The notes below the pieces were generated by a model. That model did no database searches and had not been told where the DNA came from. It saw only the letters and a list, made by a program, of their open reading frames with translations. Shown one piece after another: positions 26,455-38,464 of a stretch of DNA of 64,000 bases. Made by a program: the position numbers and the translations under genes. Every line of letters begins with the position of its first letter. Position 1 is the first letter of the stretch. The stretch is from Delphinapterus leucas (taxonomy: Eukaryota > Chordata > Mammalia > Artiodactyla > Monodontidae). The stretch lies in assembly GCF_002288925.2 (NCBI RefSeq), contig NW_022098069.1, forward strand, positions 70,412,099-70,476,098, given 5' to 3'.

Positions 26455-26575
26455 AGGTGACAGTTTTGGGGGGATGATGGAACAGTTCTGTGTCCTGATT
26501 GTGGTGATGGTTATATGAATCTATGTGCATGATAAAATTTCATAGAACTATTAAAAAAATGAAGAAAGTGCATGA
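26455..26575 (+). mobile_element. L1M-like 3' end fragment
   Basis: The text 'gattgtggtgatggttatat', then 'gataaaatttcatagaacta', matches the closing segment of old L1 3' UTRs in sense orientation. Confidence 0.6.
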
Positions 26576-28984
26576 AACACTTGTGAAATACAAATAAATT
26601 CTATAGCTTTTTATAATTGTTTCAATGTCAATTTCCTGTTTTTAATAAGTGTACTATGTTTATGTAATATGTTACCATTGGGAGAATCAGGTAAAGAATA
26701 CACAGGAACTCTGAACCATTTTTGCAAAAGCAAAATAAAAAGTTTGTTTGCATTTGAGCAAATTCTTGCTCTAATTATTAGATTGATTTCTTCATACAGA
26801 AACTTAGACCTCTTAGGTATTTAGATATGATTACAGATAGTAGGAAACTCAATACTACTGTTTAGTCTATGCACATTCAAGGTTCATAATGTATTTCATA
26901 TGTGTCATGGTTGTATTTTCATAGAGCATGGTTATCTCTCTTCACTTGAAAAATTGGATTAAAAAATTGCAGACCACTGTGTTATACACTGCTGTTTTCT
27001 ATACTGATCTCTGACAGGAAAACAGAAGCATCTCTGTTCATAGTGTGACAGGTTGAAAAAGGAAATACGATCCACTGTCCTTTGAAATACTCCAAGTTCA
27101 CTCTGTATTCCCTTGTGGGGAAGGAAGAATGTCAGAATAATCAATGTGAAAAGTGGAACAAAGAATCTTAGACATTGGGGTGGGGATGGGAAATCATTCA
27201 GCTTGGCTTAAGAAGCTCTATCATACGATTGAGACTAAGTTTTCTGAGTCATTCTGTTAAAGGCAGAAGTTGAACTAGATGACCCAAGGCAGTGCTTCAC
27301 AAGCACAACTGATTTTCAGAAAATATTGGGAAGTTGCTAAAGTGATTCTGATGGACAACTGGGTTTGGAAATCCTTTGATCCAAGGTAAATTTTACATTA
27401 AAAATAATTGATTTAAGCAGGATTATAACAACATTCATTTCAGAGATAATGTTCCTAACTAACAACAAATCAATTGAAAAACTGTGAGGGTTTTTAAACC
27501 AATCCATACATGCATTTTCAAAACTTAGAGGAATAGTTATTCTTATTTAAAAATTGTTTTTTATCCATTAGAAATTCTGGATCACCTTCAAATCTTCATT
27601 CTCAAATGAAGAATGTATTTGACTGAAATATATACTAAATAGCAGCTTTAGTACAATGAGGTCAAAATTCTCTTTGATATATTACAAAGTACTGTGAGTA
27701 ATTCATTGCTCAAGATTTGAATAGTGTCACTACCAAAAAAGGAGGAAATACTTTGTCATAGGATAAAGCTTCTATATGACTTTATAAGCGATTACACATT
27801 TCTTGCTTAATATAAGTTTTATTTTATATTCTCATTAGCCTTTTCATTGCTTAATTTTCAAAATTGACTGAGAATGTTTTTCCATTAAAATATGTTTTAA
27901 ATTGTTTAGGTAGAACAATTTTAAATTGTTTGGGTAGAAGTATCTACCTTTATGGGGCTAACTGCTTTAAATCCTGACTTTTCAATCTATATTACTGTAT
28001 GCTTCAGTTAAAAAAAAGTTTACCTTCAGACTGTTTTTTCTTTAATACTAATTTTTACCCTTTAAGCCAATGACATATTTTAAAAACCGAAACCAAGAAC
28101 TGTTTCTTCAAATATTCCTAAGAGGAACATTACAAGAGAGATAATAGGCAAGATAATGAGAGATCTTGCCCACACTTGCCCATCTTCTCCCATTAAGGTT
28201 CTAGGGTGTCACTCTTAGTTCAAGGCCCACACTTGCACTCTCATCACTGCCCTGTGGGAAGGACTGGGATCTGCACTGACAGAGAATGGCTTTTTTTCCT
28301 CCCAAGAAGTACCTGTAAGCTTGGACAGAGAAGACACCTATATCATACATAGTGAGGCTCCATGGGGAAAATATTTCAAAGCACAATGGCCACAGTCTTC
28401 TTCCTTCTTAGGAAATTATGAAGGGCCCAGGTACTACTCTGGGAATTAACCAAAGAACAGCTCATTCAGTGCAGCATCACGGGTAAGAGCTCTGTCATTT
28501 GGCGATGGCGTAGAGCTGATCTCTTGGTTGAATCCCAAACTGAGCTCTGCCTGATTTCAGCATGTTCCTGTATCTTCTTCATAAATACATTGATATTCCT
28601 CAAGTTCTACCAAACAGATGGAGGCACAAATTGACAAAATGTCCACCCTGTTCTTGGCGTTCTAAGCCCGTCTGACCCAAACAAGTGACAATCGGTGGTT
28701 GAGGACACCACCAACACCTGCACCATCACCACAGCCTTGGTCTCTCTGAATCTACAAAACCCAAATCTTTCAGCTCTTTGTCCTTAATCTTTATCCTCTA
28801 GTCCTTTTGAACTTGAGTTTTAATGTCTTTGACATTGGCTTTCCTTCCGTCTTTGATTTGAATCAGATGTTCATCTATCAATGTTTCTTTGCCTCTGTCA
28901 GCTCATCCTCTGACCTCGCTGGTAGACAATTCTCCCTAGATCTCTCATGTTTCTGCCTGTCTTGTGACATATTTTGTTCTGCAC
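26576..28984. other. Intergenic, nothing recognised
   Basis: No gene supported. A short imperfect tandem duplication (ttttaaattgttt[a/g]ggtagaa) lies at about 27.89-27.94 kb. Confidence 0.5.
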
Positions 28985-29400
28985 TAGCTTTTCAAAGATG
29001 TTTGTTTAGCAAACAGCCTTGGAGATAGACTATCTCCTTCCAGTTCAGAGGGCAGATTCTTTGCGGCCCAAAATAATAAAGACAATGGCTCTCTCCAGGG
29101 TAAGGATTGGGCAAGTTTGATAGCAGCCCCTTTATAAGAATGAGGGTTTCCCAGGCTCTGAGTTCCTTAGCTTTGATGTACAACCACTGTGCATGTAGAA
29201 TCTTTCTGGACCTGCCTCCCTATCATCCCTGTAGAGCTTAGGGACAGGGAGAACCAAAGCAAACATGAAGCTCGTGCTGCCTGCTGTGGTATGCGTAATA
29301 AAGTCTTTTGTCTCTGATCCAGAAGTCTTGTGTCTTCTGCTGGCATCTGTGAAACTGTGGCAGGCTTGTGACTTGTGAGCTTGCAAGTAGAGTAAAATCT
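28985..29400 (+). mobile_element. Possible ancient LTR
   Basis: A TATA-like 'ctttataag' near 29130 is followed by 'gtaataaagtcttttgtctc' near 29300, then 'cttgtgtcttctgctggcat'. That layout resembles an old mammalian LTR with a poly(A) signal. Family and termini are not determined. Overlapping minus-strand frames here are not supported as genes. Confidence 0.3.
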
Positions 29401-31028
29401 CAGAGCTTTCACAGTTCTTGATACATCTCAGTTTACATAAGCAGTTATAACTGGCATTTTCTAGTTGGGGTTGCCTAGCACTTATTTCCCTTTCCTAATA
29501 ACACCCTGATTCCCTCTTGAGAATTCTGTATTTCCTATTGGATACTATCTTCAAGAATATAATTAGATGTCCGTCTTCTCCCTCTTAAGAGACGGGGATA
29601 TGACCCAGGCTAACCTCACTGGAACTTAAACAGAGTAACAAAGACAATGAAAGCAACTGGCATTTATTCATCCCTGCAGTGGCTCCCTAAACAAATATTT
29701 CCTGCTATTTCTAAACATCCTTTTTCTAGAATCTAGGGATAACTTGAACTCTGCCTATGTCCAGGCCAGGTTCTTCACATTTCTCATGAATTTTTTTCGT
29801 TTCTAATTTCCCCCAAATACATTGCCTTTGGCTTAAGTTGAAACATTTTCTTTTACTTTCCACCTTGATACACATTTTCTTCTTCTATTTCACCAATTTT
29901 ATTTCATTTTTAATGGACTATATTCCCCACTGATTCAACTATTTCCATTTTAGCTTCTATTGAAATTTACATCAAATGACTTATTACCAGGTCTCAGATC
30001 GAATGCCTATATTATTGCACCAAAAGAACGTATGGTGGATTCTCAGAGAAAGGGATGGTTAGCCAGGGGAAGTGATGCGTTGGCGACGCGGAATGGGGCT
30101 GACAACCCACACTTTTTTTTTTTTTTTTTTAATATTTTACATAACAAATATCAGGTGAAAATGTAATCTCAGTTCAAAAGTTTAACAATACTAAATTGAT
30201 ATAGTACCAAATAGAATTTTTTAAAATTTTTTTCTGTTAAAAATATAATCTCATATCCAAATTTCACAAGGAAGGAACCACTGTAATATGGAGAAAGGAT
30301 TCCTAGGAGAAGGAGGCAATTTTGCTTGATGGAAAGTATCTGGGTTCTGAGGTTAGCAAGAGCTAAGTTCAAATCTGAATCAAATGTCCCCACTTATTCT
30401 TTTGAATCCATGAAAACTGCTGGGTTTCCATGTTTGCTGAATAATTAAAAGGCACATGTATGTTTTCTTGACTTTAGTGACAGCTATTAAGTTCTTCTTA
30501 AAATAATTAACTGAATTCAACTTAATAGTCTCCAATACAAAGAGGTCAGGTCAGGTTATCAGCTAAAAGCAATCAAGCAGTCAATCACATATGTTCAAAC
30601 TAGTAAGTGATGAATAATTGGCTTGTTCTTCTGCGGTATTCAATACAAACTGAGTGACTGTAATACAAACAGATGGGAAAGCAGGAATAAGAAAATGCAT
30701 ACTATTTTGTACTGAGTTTGATCCCTCTTTGAGCTTGGTTAAGCCAAGAGTGTGTTTTAACAAGTGGCCTAAAATAGAAGGATTGAAATGTTTCTCAGTA
30801 CCATGCAGCTGTTTCTGAATAAAAAGAAACTGCAATAAAAAGAATAGTAATTGAACGCTTACTATGTACAAGACAATCTAAAAGATACAAAGATGAGTAA
30901 GACTCAAGTCCTATCAAAAAGAAGATTACAGTGGGAGAAAAGAAGACAATTTGTTTAGCATAACGAAGAAAAAGAACAATAAAAAACAGAAAATAAAATA
31001 CAACAGTAATGAAAAAGAAGTGTTTCCT
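29401..31028. other. Intergenic, minor repeat remnants
   Basis: No gene. A long T tract (about 30112-30130) follows a CpG-containing stretch near 30.07 kb. MIR-like text lies near 30.33-30.41 kb and L2-like text near 30.82-30.90 kb. Confidence 0.45.
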
Positions 31029-31238
31029 GGGGCTTCCCTGGTGGCGCAGTGGTTGAGAGTCCGCCTGCCGATGGAGGGGACGCGGGTTCGTGCCCCGGTC
31101 CAGGAAGATCCCACATGCCGCGGAGTGGCTGGGCCCGTGAGCCATGGCCGCTGAGCCTGCGCGTCTGGAGCCTGTGCTCCACAACGGGAGAGGCCACAAC
31201 AGTGAGAGGCCCGTGTACCGCAAAAAAAAAAAAAAAAT
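31029..31238 (+). mobile_element. Full-length tRNA-derived SINE (cetacean CHR-type)
   Basis: Sense copy starting 'ggggcttccctggtggcgca'. The RNA polymerase III box A (tggcgcagtgg, 31042-31052) and box B (gggttcgtgcc, 31084-31094) are both well kept. The body runs to 'gtgtaccgc' and an A tail. This is the best-preserved SINE of the window and the main taxonomic clue. The antisense and sense open frames over it (up to 142 codons) are repeat artefacts. Confidence 0.96.
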
Positions 31239-31680
31239 TTGACACTATTGCTAAGTAGTAGTATCATATTAGAAGTTTTCCCTAAAGGAAATTGAGTTTT
31301 CCACTTACTTGGAACAAACCAGCCAGTTTCTCAAAATGATTTGAATCTCCTTGAGTGTTAATGATTTGTGTGAGTGGATATATGAGTTTGATCTATCGTT
31401 ATTGTACCTATGTGGATATACCCTCATGTTGAATGCATGTTTTGTGCACACCATGTATTATTTTCTGAAGTCCATGTACTGAGTTGAACATTCATGCACA
31501 TATAACTAACTTGTGGTTTTTCTTCATGTATCGTTAATCAAAGTAAAGAAAATTACAAAATTCAACTTATCTTGGAAATTCTGATAAAAATGTAATATTA
31601 GTATGAGAAATTCTCTTAATTATTATGGCTAATTTATCTCCTTTATCATGTTCTTGAATTCAATTTTTTAAAAAAATTTA
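31239..31680. other. Intergenic, nothing recognised
   Basis: AT-rich, no gene or named repeat. Confidence 0.5.
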
Positions 31681-32091
31681 CTGTATTAGTCAGGATACTT
31701 TAGAGAAACAGAATAATAAGAGAAAGACAGACAGAGAGATACAGAGTATTTTAATAAATTGGCTTATACGATTGTGGGACTGGCAAGTTTGAATTCTGCA
31801 GATCAGGCCAGCAGGGTAGAGAACAGGAAAGACTGATGTTTCATCTTGAGTCCGGAGGCATCTGGAGGCAGAAATTCTTCTTTCTCAGACGACCTCAGTC
31901 TTTTTCTCTTAAAGTCTTCAACTGATTGAATGAGGTCCACCCACATTATGAAGGGTAATCTGCTTTACTCAAAGTCCACTGATTTAAATGTTAATCACAT
32001 TTTAAAAATATCTTCACAGCAACATCTAAACAGGTGTTTGACCAAACATCTGGGCACTATAGCCTAGCCCAGTTGACACATAAAGTTAATG
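31681..32091 (+). mobile_element. ERVL (MLT2-type) solo LTR
   Basis: Begins 'tgtattagtcagg' and 'agagaaacagaat'. It passes 'cttgagtccggaggc' and 'ttcaactgattgaatgaggt', then 'aatctgctttactcaaagtc', 'cacagcaacatctaaacagg' and a closing 'agttgacacataaagttaat'. This is the classical ERVL LTR layout. No internal viral genes adjoin it. Confidence 0.8.
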
Positions 32092-32970
32092 TCATATGTA
32101 ATAATGGTGCTGTATGTCTAATATAAAACTCATCCTCAAATTCTTAAGAGAAAATGTTCAAAGTAATGCGCAAATACCCACTATGCTCCAATTCCTAATC
32201 TATTGAACTAGGCTAGATCACAAGGGCTAGGTGTGGTTAAAAGACTGACAAGAATGATGAGTCATCTGTTTACCATTGTTTCCGCTTAGATTTATTACCA
32301 AATCAGTAAATAAGCAGTTCTGGAAGTACTCAAATCAAATATGTGAACAGACATGACTCCCAGCATCTCCCTTCCCTCCTACAAAAGCATGACTGATGTG
32401 ATTTCAGCGAGTAGTGTGTTTGCGCTCTCAGTGCTGCTCAGAGCCACACACTCACCTTTCATAATATTGGCCTTGGAGAAAGCCACATCCACATTCAGTG
32501 GTCCACCTTATTATAAGGAATTTCTTGCTGTGCCATTTCCATGTGATAATTCTTATAATGTCTGGCCATGGCTGATCTTTACATTTAAAAAGAAATAGTT
32601 CGAGATTCAGAGTGGTGATAATAGTCAAAACCTAAGAATCTGTTAATGTTAGATACATATCTAACACTATTATCGCTAATGGGATTTTGAATAAGTCCAC
32701 AAACACCCTTTAAAATTTCCTCCCCCAAGTTATGTTATTGTTTTAACATAGTACATTATTAAATAGCAGATTTAAATATGAGTATTTTCATAGAGGTTAA
32801 AATTAGGTTCAGAGTGTTGAGTAAAGATAATCAGATGACTGAATGGAATCTTTAGGAAATTTTAAATAGGTTGAAGCAAGCAGGTTATTAGAGAATTATT
32901 TATTGAGAATTTTAGCCTAATACACTGAGAAAACATACAATATTCCATTTGCCATAATGACGCATTTATC
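32092..32970. other. Intergenic, nothing recognised
   Basis: The 81-codon frame at 32353-32598 has no domain. No repeat named. Confidence 0.5.
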
Positions 32971-32971
32971 A

Positions 32972-33570
32972 AGTGTTCATTGCAGCACTATTTATAATAA
33001 CCAGCACATGGAAGCAACCTAAATGTCCATGAACAGATGAATGGATAAAGGAGATGCGACACGTATATACAATGGAATATTACTCAGCCATAAAAAGAAT
33101 CGAAATTGAGTTATTTGTGGTGAGGTGGATGGACCTAGAGTCTGTCATACAGAGTGAAGTACGTCAGAAAGAGAAAAACAAATACCATATATTAACGCAT
33201 ATATATGGAATTTTAAAAAGCGGTACTGATGAACCTAGTAGCAGGGCAGGAATAAAGACGCAGACATAGAGAACAGACTTGAGGGCATGTGGGGGAAGGG
33301 GAAGCTGGGATGAAGTGAGAGAGTAGCATTGACATATATACACTACCAAATGTAAAATGGATGGCTAGTGGGAAGCAGCCGCATAGCACAAGGAGATCAA
33401 CTCGATGCTTTGTGACCACCCAGAGGGATGGGATAGGGAGCATGAGAGGGAGGTCAGGGGAGGGGGGGATATGGGGATATATGTATATGTATAGCTGATT
33501 CACTTTGTTGCACAGCAGAAACTAACACAACATTGTAAAGCATTTATACTCCAATAAAGATGTGAAAAAA
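32972..33570 (+). mobile_element. L1 3' end, cetartiodactyl type
   Basis: Starts at 'gtgttcattgcagcactatt', contains 'tacaatggaatattactcag', and ends at 'ccaataaagatgtg' plus an A-rich tail. It is 5'-truncated. No convincing target-site duplication was seen. Confidence 0.92.
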
Positions 33571-33599
33571 AATAAAACAAAGAAATGAAGAGTGCTAGA

Positions 33600-35145
33600 A
33601 ATGGTAAAAAATGGGTAAATATAAAGTTTTGGCTTTCTTTTAATCTTTAAAAATAGCTGAATGTCTAGAGCAAAAATAGTAAGAATACATTGTGGGGTTT
33701 AAGTCATGTGTAGATATAAAATATATGATAACAATAACACAAAGTGTGGGAAAGAGAAAATGGAAACATATTATTATAAGGTTGTTAAACTATATGTAAA
33801 GTGTAATCTTATCTGAAGGAACACAGTGATAAGTTAATGATGTATACAGTAGACCCTAGAGCAATCATTAAAAAACAAAATTAAAAGCTATAAATAATAG
33901 CTAATAGTTGGAATAACATGGAACCATAAAATGGTACTCCAAAATAAAACAGGAAAACAGAGAATAAAGGAACAAAGAACAAAGGAGACAAACATAAAAC
34001 AAGTAGCAAGACAGTAGACAAACTCCGTTATATTAGCTATATTAAACGTAAATGATCAAATATTCCAATCAGAAGACAGATTGTTAATTGGATAAAAAGA
34101 AGCAAGGACCAGCTACATACCATGTATAAGAAACCCACTTCAAATATAAATAAATAAATAGGTTAAACGTAAAGGAGATTAGGATTGACATATATACACT
34201 ACTATGTGTAAAATAGATAGCTAGTGGGAACCTGCTGTATAGCACAGGGAGCTCAGTTTGGTGCTCTGTGATGACCTAGATGGGTGGGATGGTGGGGGAG
34301 ATCCAAGAGGGAGGGGATATATGTACACATATAGCTGATTCACTTCATTGTACAGCAGAAACTAACACAACATCGTAAAGCAATTATACTCCAATAATAA
34401 AAAAGCAGAAAGTAAAAGGATGGAAGAATATACCAGGAAAAAAGACTTTGAAGAAAGTTGTAATGGCTGCATTAATATCAGACAAAAGAGACTTCAGAAT
34501 AAGGAATTTTGCCAAGGATAAAGGGGTATATTGAATAAGGATAAAGGGGTCAATGCATCAAGAGGGCACAATGGTTTTAAATTCATATACAAAATCTGAA
34601 AGATCTGAAAGGAGAAAGACAAATCTGCAATTATAATTAAAGATTTTAGTACTCCTTGTCCATTCAGTAGAACAAGTAAACAAGAAAACGTAAGAGCTGA
34701 ACAATACTTAACCAACTGGACATAATTGATATATATATAACATTTCATCCAACAACAGTATAAGTGTTTTTTCAACCGTACATACATGAAACATTACTAA
34801 GATAGGTGTATTCTGGGCCATGGAACAACCTCAACAAATGTAAAAAGATTGAAGTCATAAAAAGTATGTTCTCTAATGCCAATGGAATAGCCAAGAATGA
34901 GTAATCAAAATGTATCTTTCCAGAAAAATCTGAAAGTATACCCAAATATTTAGAAAGCAAACAATACATATCTAAATACACTTGGGTCAAAAAGAGAAAT
35001 CACAGGGTAATCAGAAGATACTTTTGACTGGATGCAAAAGAAAAACAATATGCCATTTGTAGAATGTGGTTAAAGCAGTGCCTAGAGGAAATTTTGTAGC
35101 ATTAAATTATTATATTTGAAAGAAGATCTCAAATAAATAATGCAA
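33600..35145 (+). mobile_element. Old L1 ORF2 fragment, split by a younger insertion
   Basis: Diverged sense L1 sequence: 'agcaatcattaaaaaacaaa', 'aaggaccagctacataccat', then after the insertion 'agacaaaagagacttcagaa'. The two halves (33600-34176 and 34409-35145) are contiguous in an L1 if the insert 34177-34408 is removed. Confidence 0.75.
34177..34408 (+). mobile_element. Young L1 3' end nested in older L1
   Basis: A 5'-truncated L1 tail (from 'ggattgacatatatacacta' to 'ccaataat' plus an A-rich tail) interrupts the older L1. Near-identical 12-bp direct repeats AAACGTAAAGGA (34165-34176) and AAAGTAAAAGGA (34409-34420) bound it. Confidence 0.85.
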
Positions 35146-35204
35146 ATTTTTTTTTCTGTAAATGGAAAGATAGTGAGTAATTTTGGCTTAATGGGTCATA
35201 CATA

Positions 35205-36100
35205 CAATCTCTGTTGCAACTATTTAACTATATTTTCATAGTGTGAGAGCAGCCATAAGGAATATGTAAAACATGGGTATGACTATGTTCCACCTTATTG
35301 GAATAGAAAGTTCTTTGTCAGCCTTTAAAAAATTTTAGCCATTCTTGTGGATATATAGTTAAATCTCATTGTGATTTTAAATTGGTTTCTCCTGCAAATT
35401 AATGTTGAGCCTCTTTTCACATGTTTATTTGCCATCTGTATATCTTCTTTAATGTAGTATTTTTGAATATTTTGCCCATTTTCTCAACTAGGATGAAATT
35501 AGGTTTTCTTATTATTGTGTAGTACAAGTTCTTTATTTTAGACACAAATATTCATTTGATGAAAATACTGTCCTTTCACTATTGAGTTACTTTGGCATTT
35601 TGTTGAAAGTCAGTGGAACAAATATGTGTAGATCTGTTCATGAACTCATTTCTGTTCCACTGATCTATCTCTATCATTATGCCAATACCATACTATCTTG
35701 ATTACTTTTACAGTAAATCCAATTTTTTTCTTTTTCAACGATATTTTGACTACCCTAAGTCCTTCGCATTTCCATGTAAATTTTCAAATCATTTTGTTAA
35801 TATCCACACAAATACCCTGATGGGACCTTGATTGAATCTATAGATAATTTGGGGAGAATGCACTTCTTATGAATATTGAGTTCTCTGATTCATGAAGACA
35901 ATATATCACTCTATTTCTCTCAGCAGTGTTTTGTAGTTTTCAGTGTATATTTGTTGCACATATTTTGTTAAATTTATCCCTAAGTATTTCAGTTTTTTCC
36001 TGATGCTTTTGTAAATAGTATTTTTAAATTTTCTTTTTCCAATTTGTTGCTAGTATAAATAATATTTTTGTGTTTGTGTACTGACCCTGTTAAATTCACT
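35205..36100 (-). mobile_element. Old L1, antisense
   Basis: Reverse-complement L1 ORF2 C-terminal and 3' text: 'ttgccatctgtatatcttct', 'ttctgttccactgatctatc', 'aaaatactgtcctttcacta'. Broken by stops. Confidence 0.75.
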
Positions 36101-36104
36101 TAAA

Positions 36105-37830
36105 TAAAAATGAGTGAACTCTGCAAGATTACCCATAAAAATTAGTACACTAACAAAGAATATGTGTAAACTGAAATTAAAAGCTCAATCTATAATTGCT
36201 TCAAAGAACATGAATTTCTTAGATATATACTTAACAAAACATTTACAGGATCTGTAAATGAAAAATTACAAAAGCTGATGAAAGAAATCAAAGATATAAA
36301 TAAATTTACTTAGCTCTAGACTAGCTAAAATTTCCACTGAGAGGCACAGGCCCTAGAAAATCTGAAAAAAAAGTAATATGGGAGGAATCATGATACTTTA
36401 TATTAAGGCTTACTGTATATCTACTGCAATCAAGATAGAGCAGTATTGGCAGAGTAAGAGACACACGATCAAATTCAATCAAATTGAATTCAATCAAATT
36501 GACACAATTCAATCAAAAGAACAGGATAGAGAACCCAGAAATAGACCCACACAAAGATGCTGAACTGATTTTTGACAAAGGTGCCAAAGCAAATCAGTGA
36601 AGGAAGAATAAACTTTTCAACAAAAGTTGCTGAAAGTAATTGGACTTTCATAGCCAAAAAAAAATGAACTCAACCTAAACGTAAATGTAAAATGTAAAAA
36701 CTGTAAAACATTTAGAAAAAAAGGACAAAAGTCTTCGGGGTCTAGGGCTAAGAAAAGAGTTCTTAGATTTGACAGAAAAAGCACAATCCGTAATGAAAAA
36801 AATTGATAAATTGGAGTGCACCAAAATTTAAAACTTTTGCTCTGTAAAAGAGTATATAAAAAAAATGAAGACAAGCTACTGACTGTGAGAAAATATTGCA
36901 AACCATGTATCTGACAAAGGATTAGTATCTAGAACAAATAAAAAACTCTACATTAAAAATCCCCAAAAAATCCAATTGGAAAATAGGCAAACAACACAAA
37001 CATTTCACTGAACAGAATATATAGATGGCAAATAGACACATGAAGAGATGTTCCACATCATTAGTCATTAGAGAAATTCAAATTGAAACATGAGCTACTA
37101 CTATATATTTATCGGAATGGCTGAAATAAAAAACAGTGACAACAAATTCTGGCAAGGATGTGAGGAAATTGGAGCACTCGCACATTGCTGATGAAAATGT
37201 AAAATGATATAGTTACTCTGGAAAAGTGTGGCTGCTTCTTAAAAAAGTAAACATGCAATTACCATGTGACTCAGCAATTGAAGTCTGGGCATTTATTCTA
37301 GAGAAATGAAACCTTATATTCACAAAAAAAATCTATACACAGATATTGATAGCAGCTTTATTCATAACAGCTCAAAACTGGAAACAGTCCACATGCCCAT
37401 CAATGGGTGAATCGTCAACTAAACTGTGGCATGTACACACCATGAAATATTCAGCAGTAAAAAGAAAAACAACTACTGACACACGCAACTTAGATAAACC
37501 TCAAGGGAACTCTGCTGAGTGAGAAAAGCCAAGCCAAAAACATTACATATGCTATGATTCTATTTATTTAACAATTTCGAAATAATAAAATTATGAAAAT
37601 GGAGACTGGATTAGTGGTTGCCAGGAATTAAGAATGGAGGGGCTGGACAGGAAGCAGGTGAGTGTAGTTATGAAAGCAACACAAGGGATCCTTGTAGGCA
37701 CGGAACTGTTTTGTATTTTGACTGTTGTGTTGGATATAGGAACATACACAAATGATAAAACTGAACGGAACTAAATGTGTGCACGTGCGTGTGCGTGCGT
37801 GCACACACGAGAACGTGTAAAACGGAAATT
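36105..37830 (+). mobile_element. Old L1 3' part, sense
   Basis: Sense L1M-like text: 'acaggatagagaacccagaa', 'aacagtccacatgcccatca', then the 3' UTR 'ggattagtggttgccaggaa' and 'ttgactgttgtgttggatat'. A purine/pyrimidine-alternating tract lies at its end. Confidence 0.8.
37775..37809. repeat. Alternating purine-pyrimidine (GT/GC/CA) tract
   Basis: 35 bases of strict purine/pyrimidine alternation with several CG steps, for example GTGCGTGTGCGTGCGTGCAC. This is the composition that favours Z-DNA. Confidence 0.85.
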
Positions 37831-37979
37831 GGAATAAGATTGGTGGATCTTATCAATGATAATATCTTGCCTGTGATATTGTTCTGTAGTTTCCCCAGAT
37901 GCTACCATGTGAGGAAATTAGAGAAAGGGTACATAGGGTATCTATTATTTCTTACAACCGCATGTGAGGCTACAGTCAT

Positions 37980-38458
37980 CTCAATGACAATTTCAATTAA
38001 AAAGACTGACAATTCCAAGTGTGGGTGAAAATGTGGAGACACTGGAAATCTCATCCACTGTGGGCGAGAATGCAAAATGGTAGAGCCACCTTGTAAAGGG
38101 TTTCATTAATTTCTTATAAATGTGAAAGTATACGCACCTTGCAACTCAGCAATCCCACTCTTAAATATTTACCCAAGACAAATGAAATCATATGTTGACA
38201 CAAATATCTAAATGCAAATAAGATATTTCTAAAAAGGCAAAACTATTAAGAAATCAGACCAGTGGTTGTCAGAGGCTGGGGGTGAGAAGAGAGAATTGAT
38301 TTCCAAAGGGCATGTACAAAGGAACTTTATGAAGTGATGGAAATATTCTATATCTCAACTGTGGTGGTGTTGATATTGTATACATTTGTCAAAACTCATC
38401 AAACTATCCTTAAAAAGGATGAATTTTATTGTATGTAAGTTATACCTCACATTAAAAA
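37980..38458 (+). mobile_element. Old L1 3' end fragment
   Basis: 'tgtggagacactggaaatct', 'caactcagcaatcccactct' and a closing 'aagttatacctcacattaaa' are L1M 3'-end text in sense orientation. Confidence 0.75.
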
Positions 38459-38464
38459 ATTCAG

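Noticed and set aside
30795..31267. 142-, 113- and 96-codon minus-strand open frames and two plus-strand frames
   Set aside because: All cover the GC-rich SINE at 31029-31238, which is open in several frames by composition.
35205..37830. Second twin-primed L1 (antisense part followed by sense part)
   Set aside because: Both parts cover the same ORF2 C-terminal to 3' region, so they overlap in content and must be two separate insertions.
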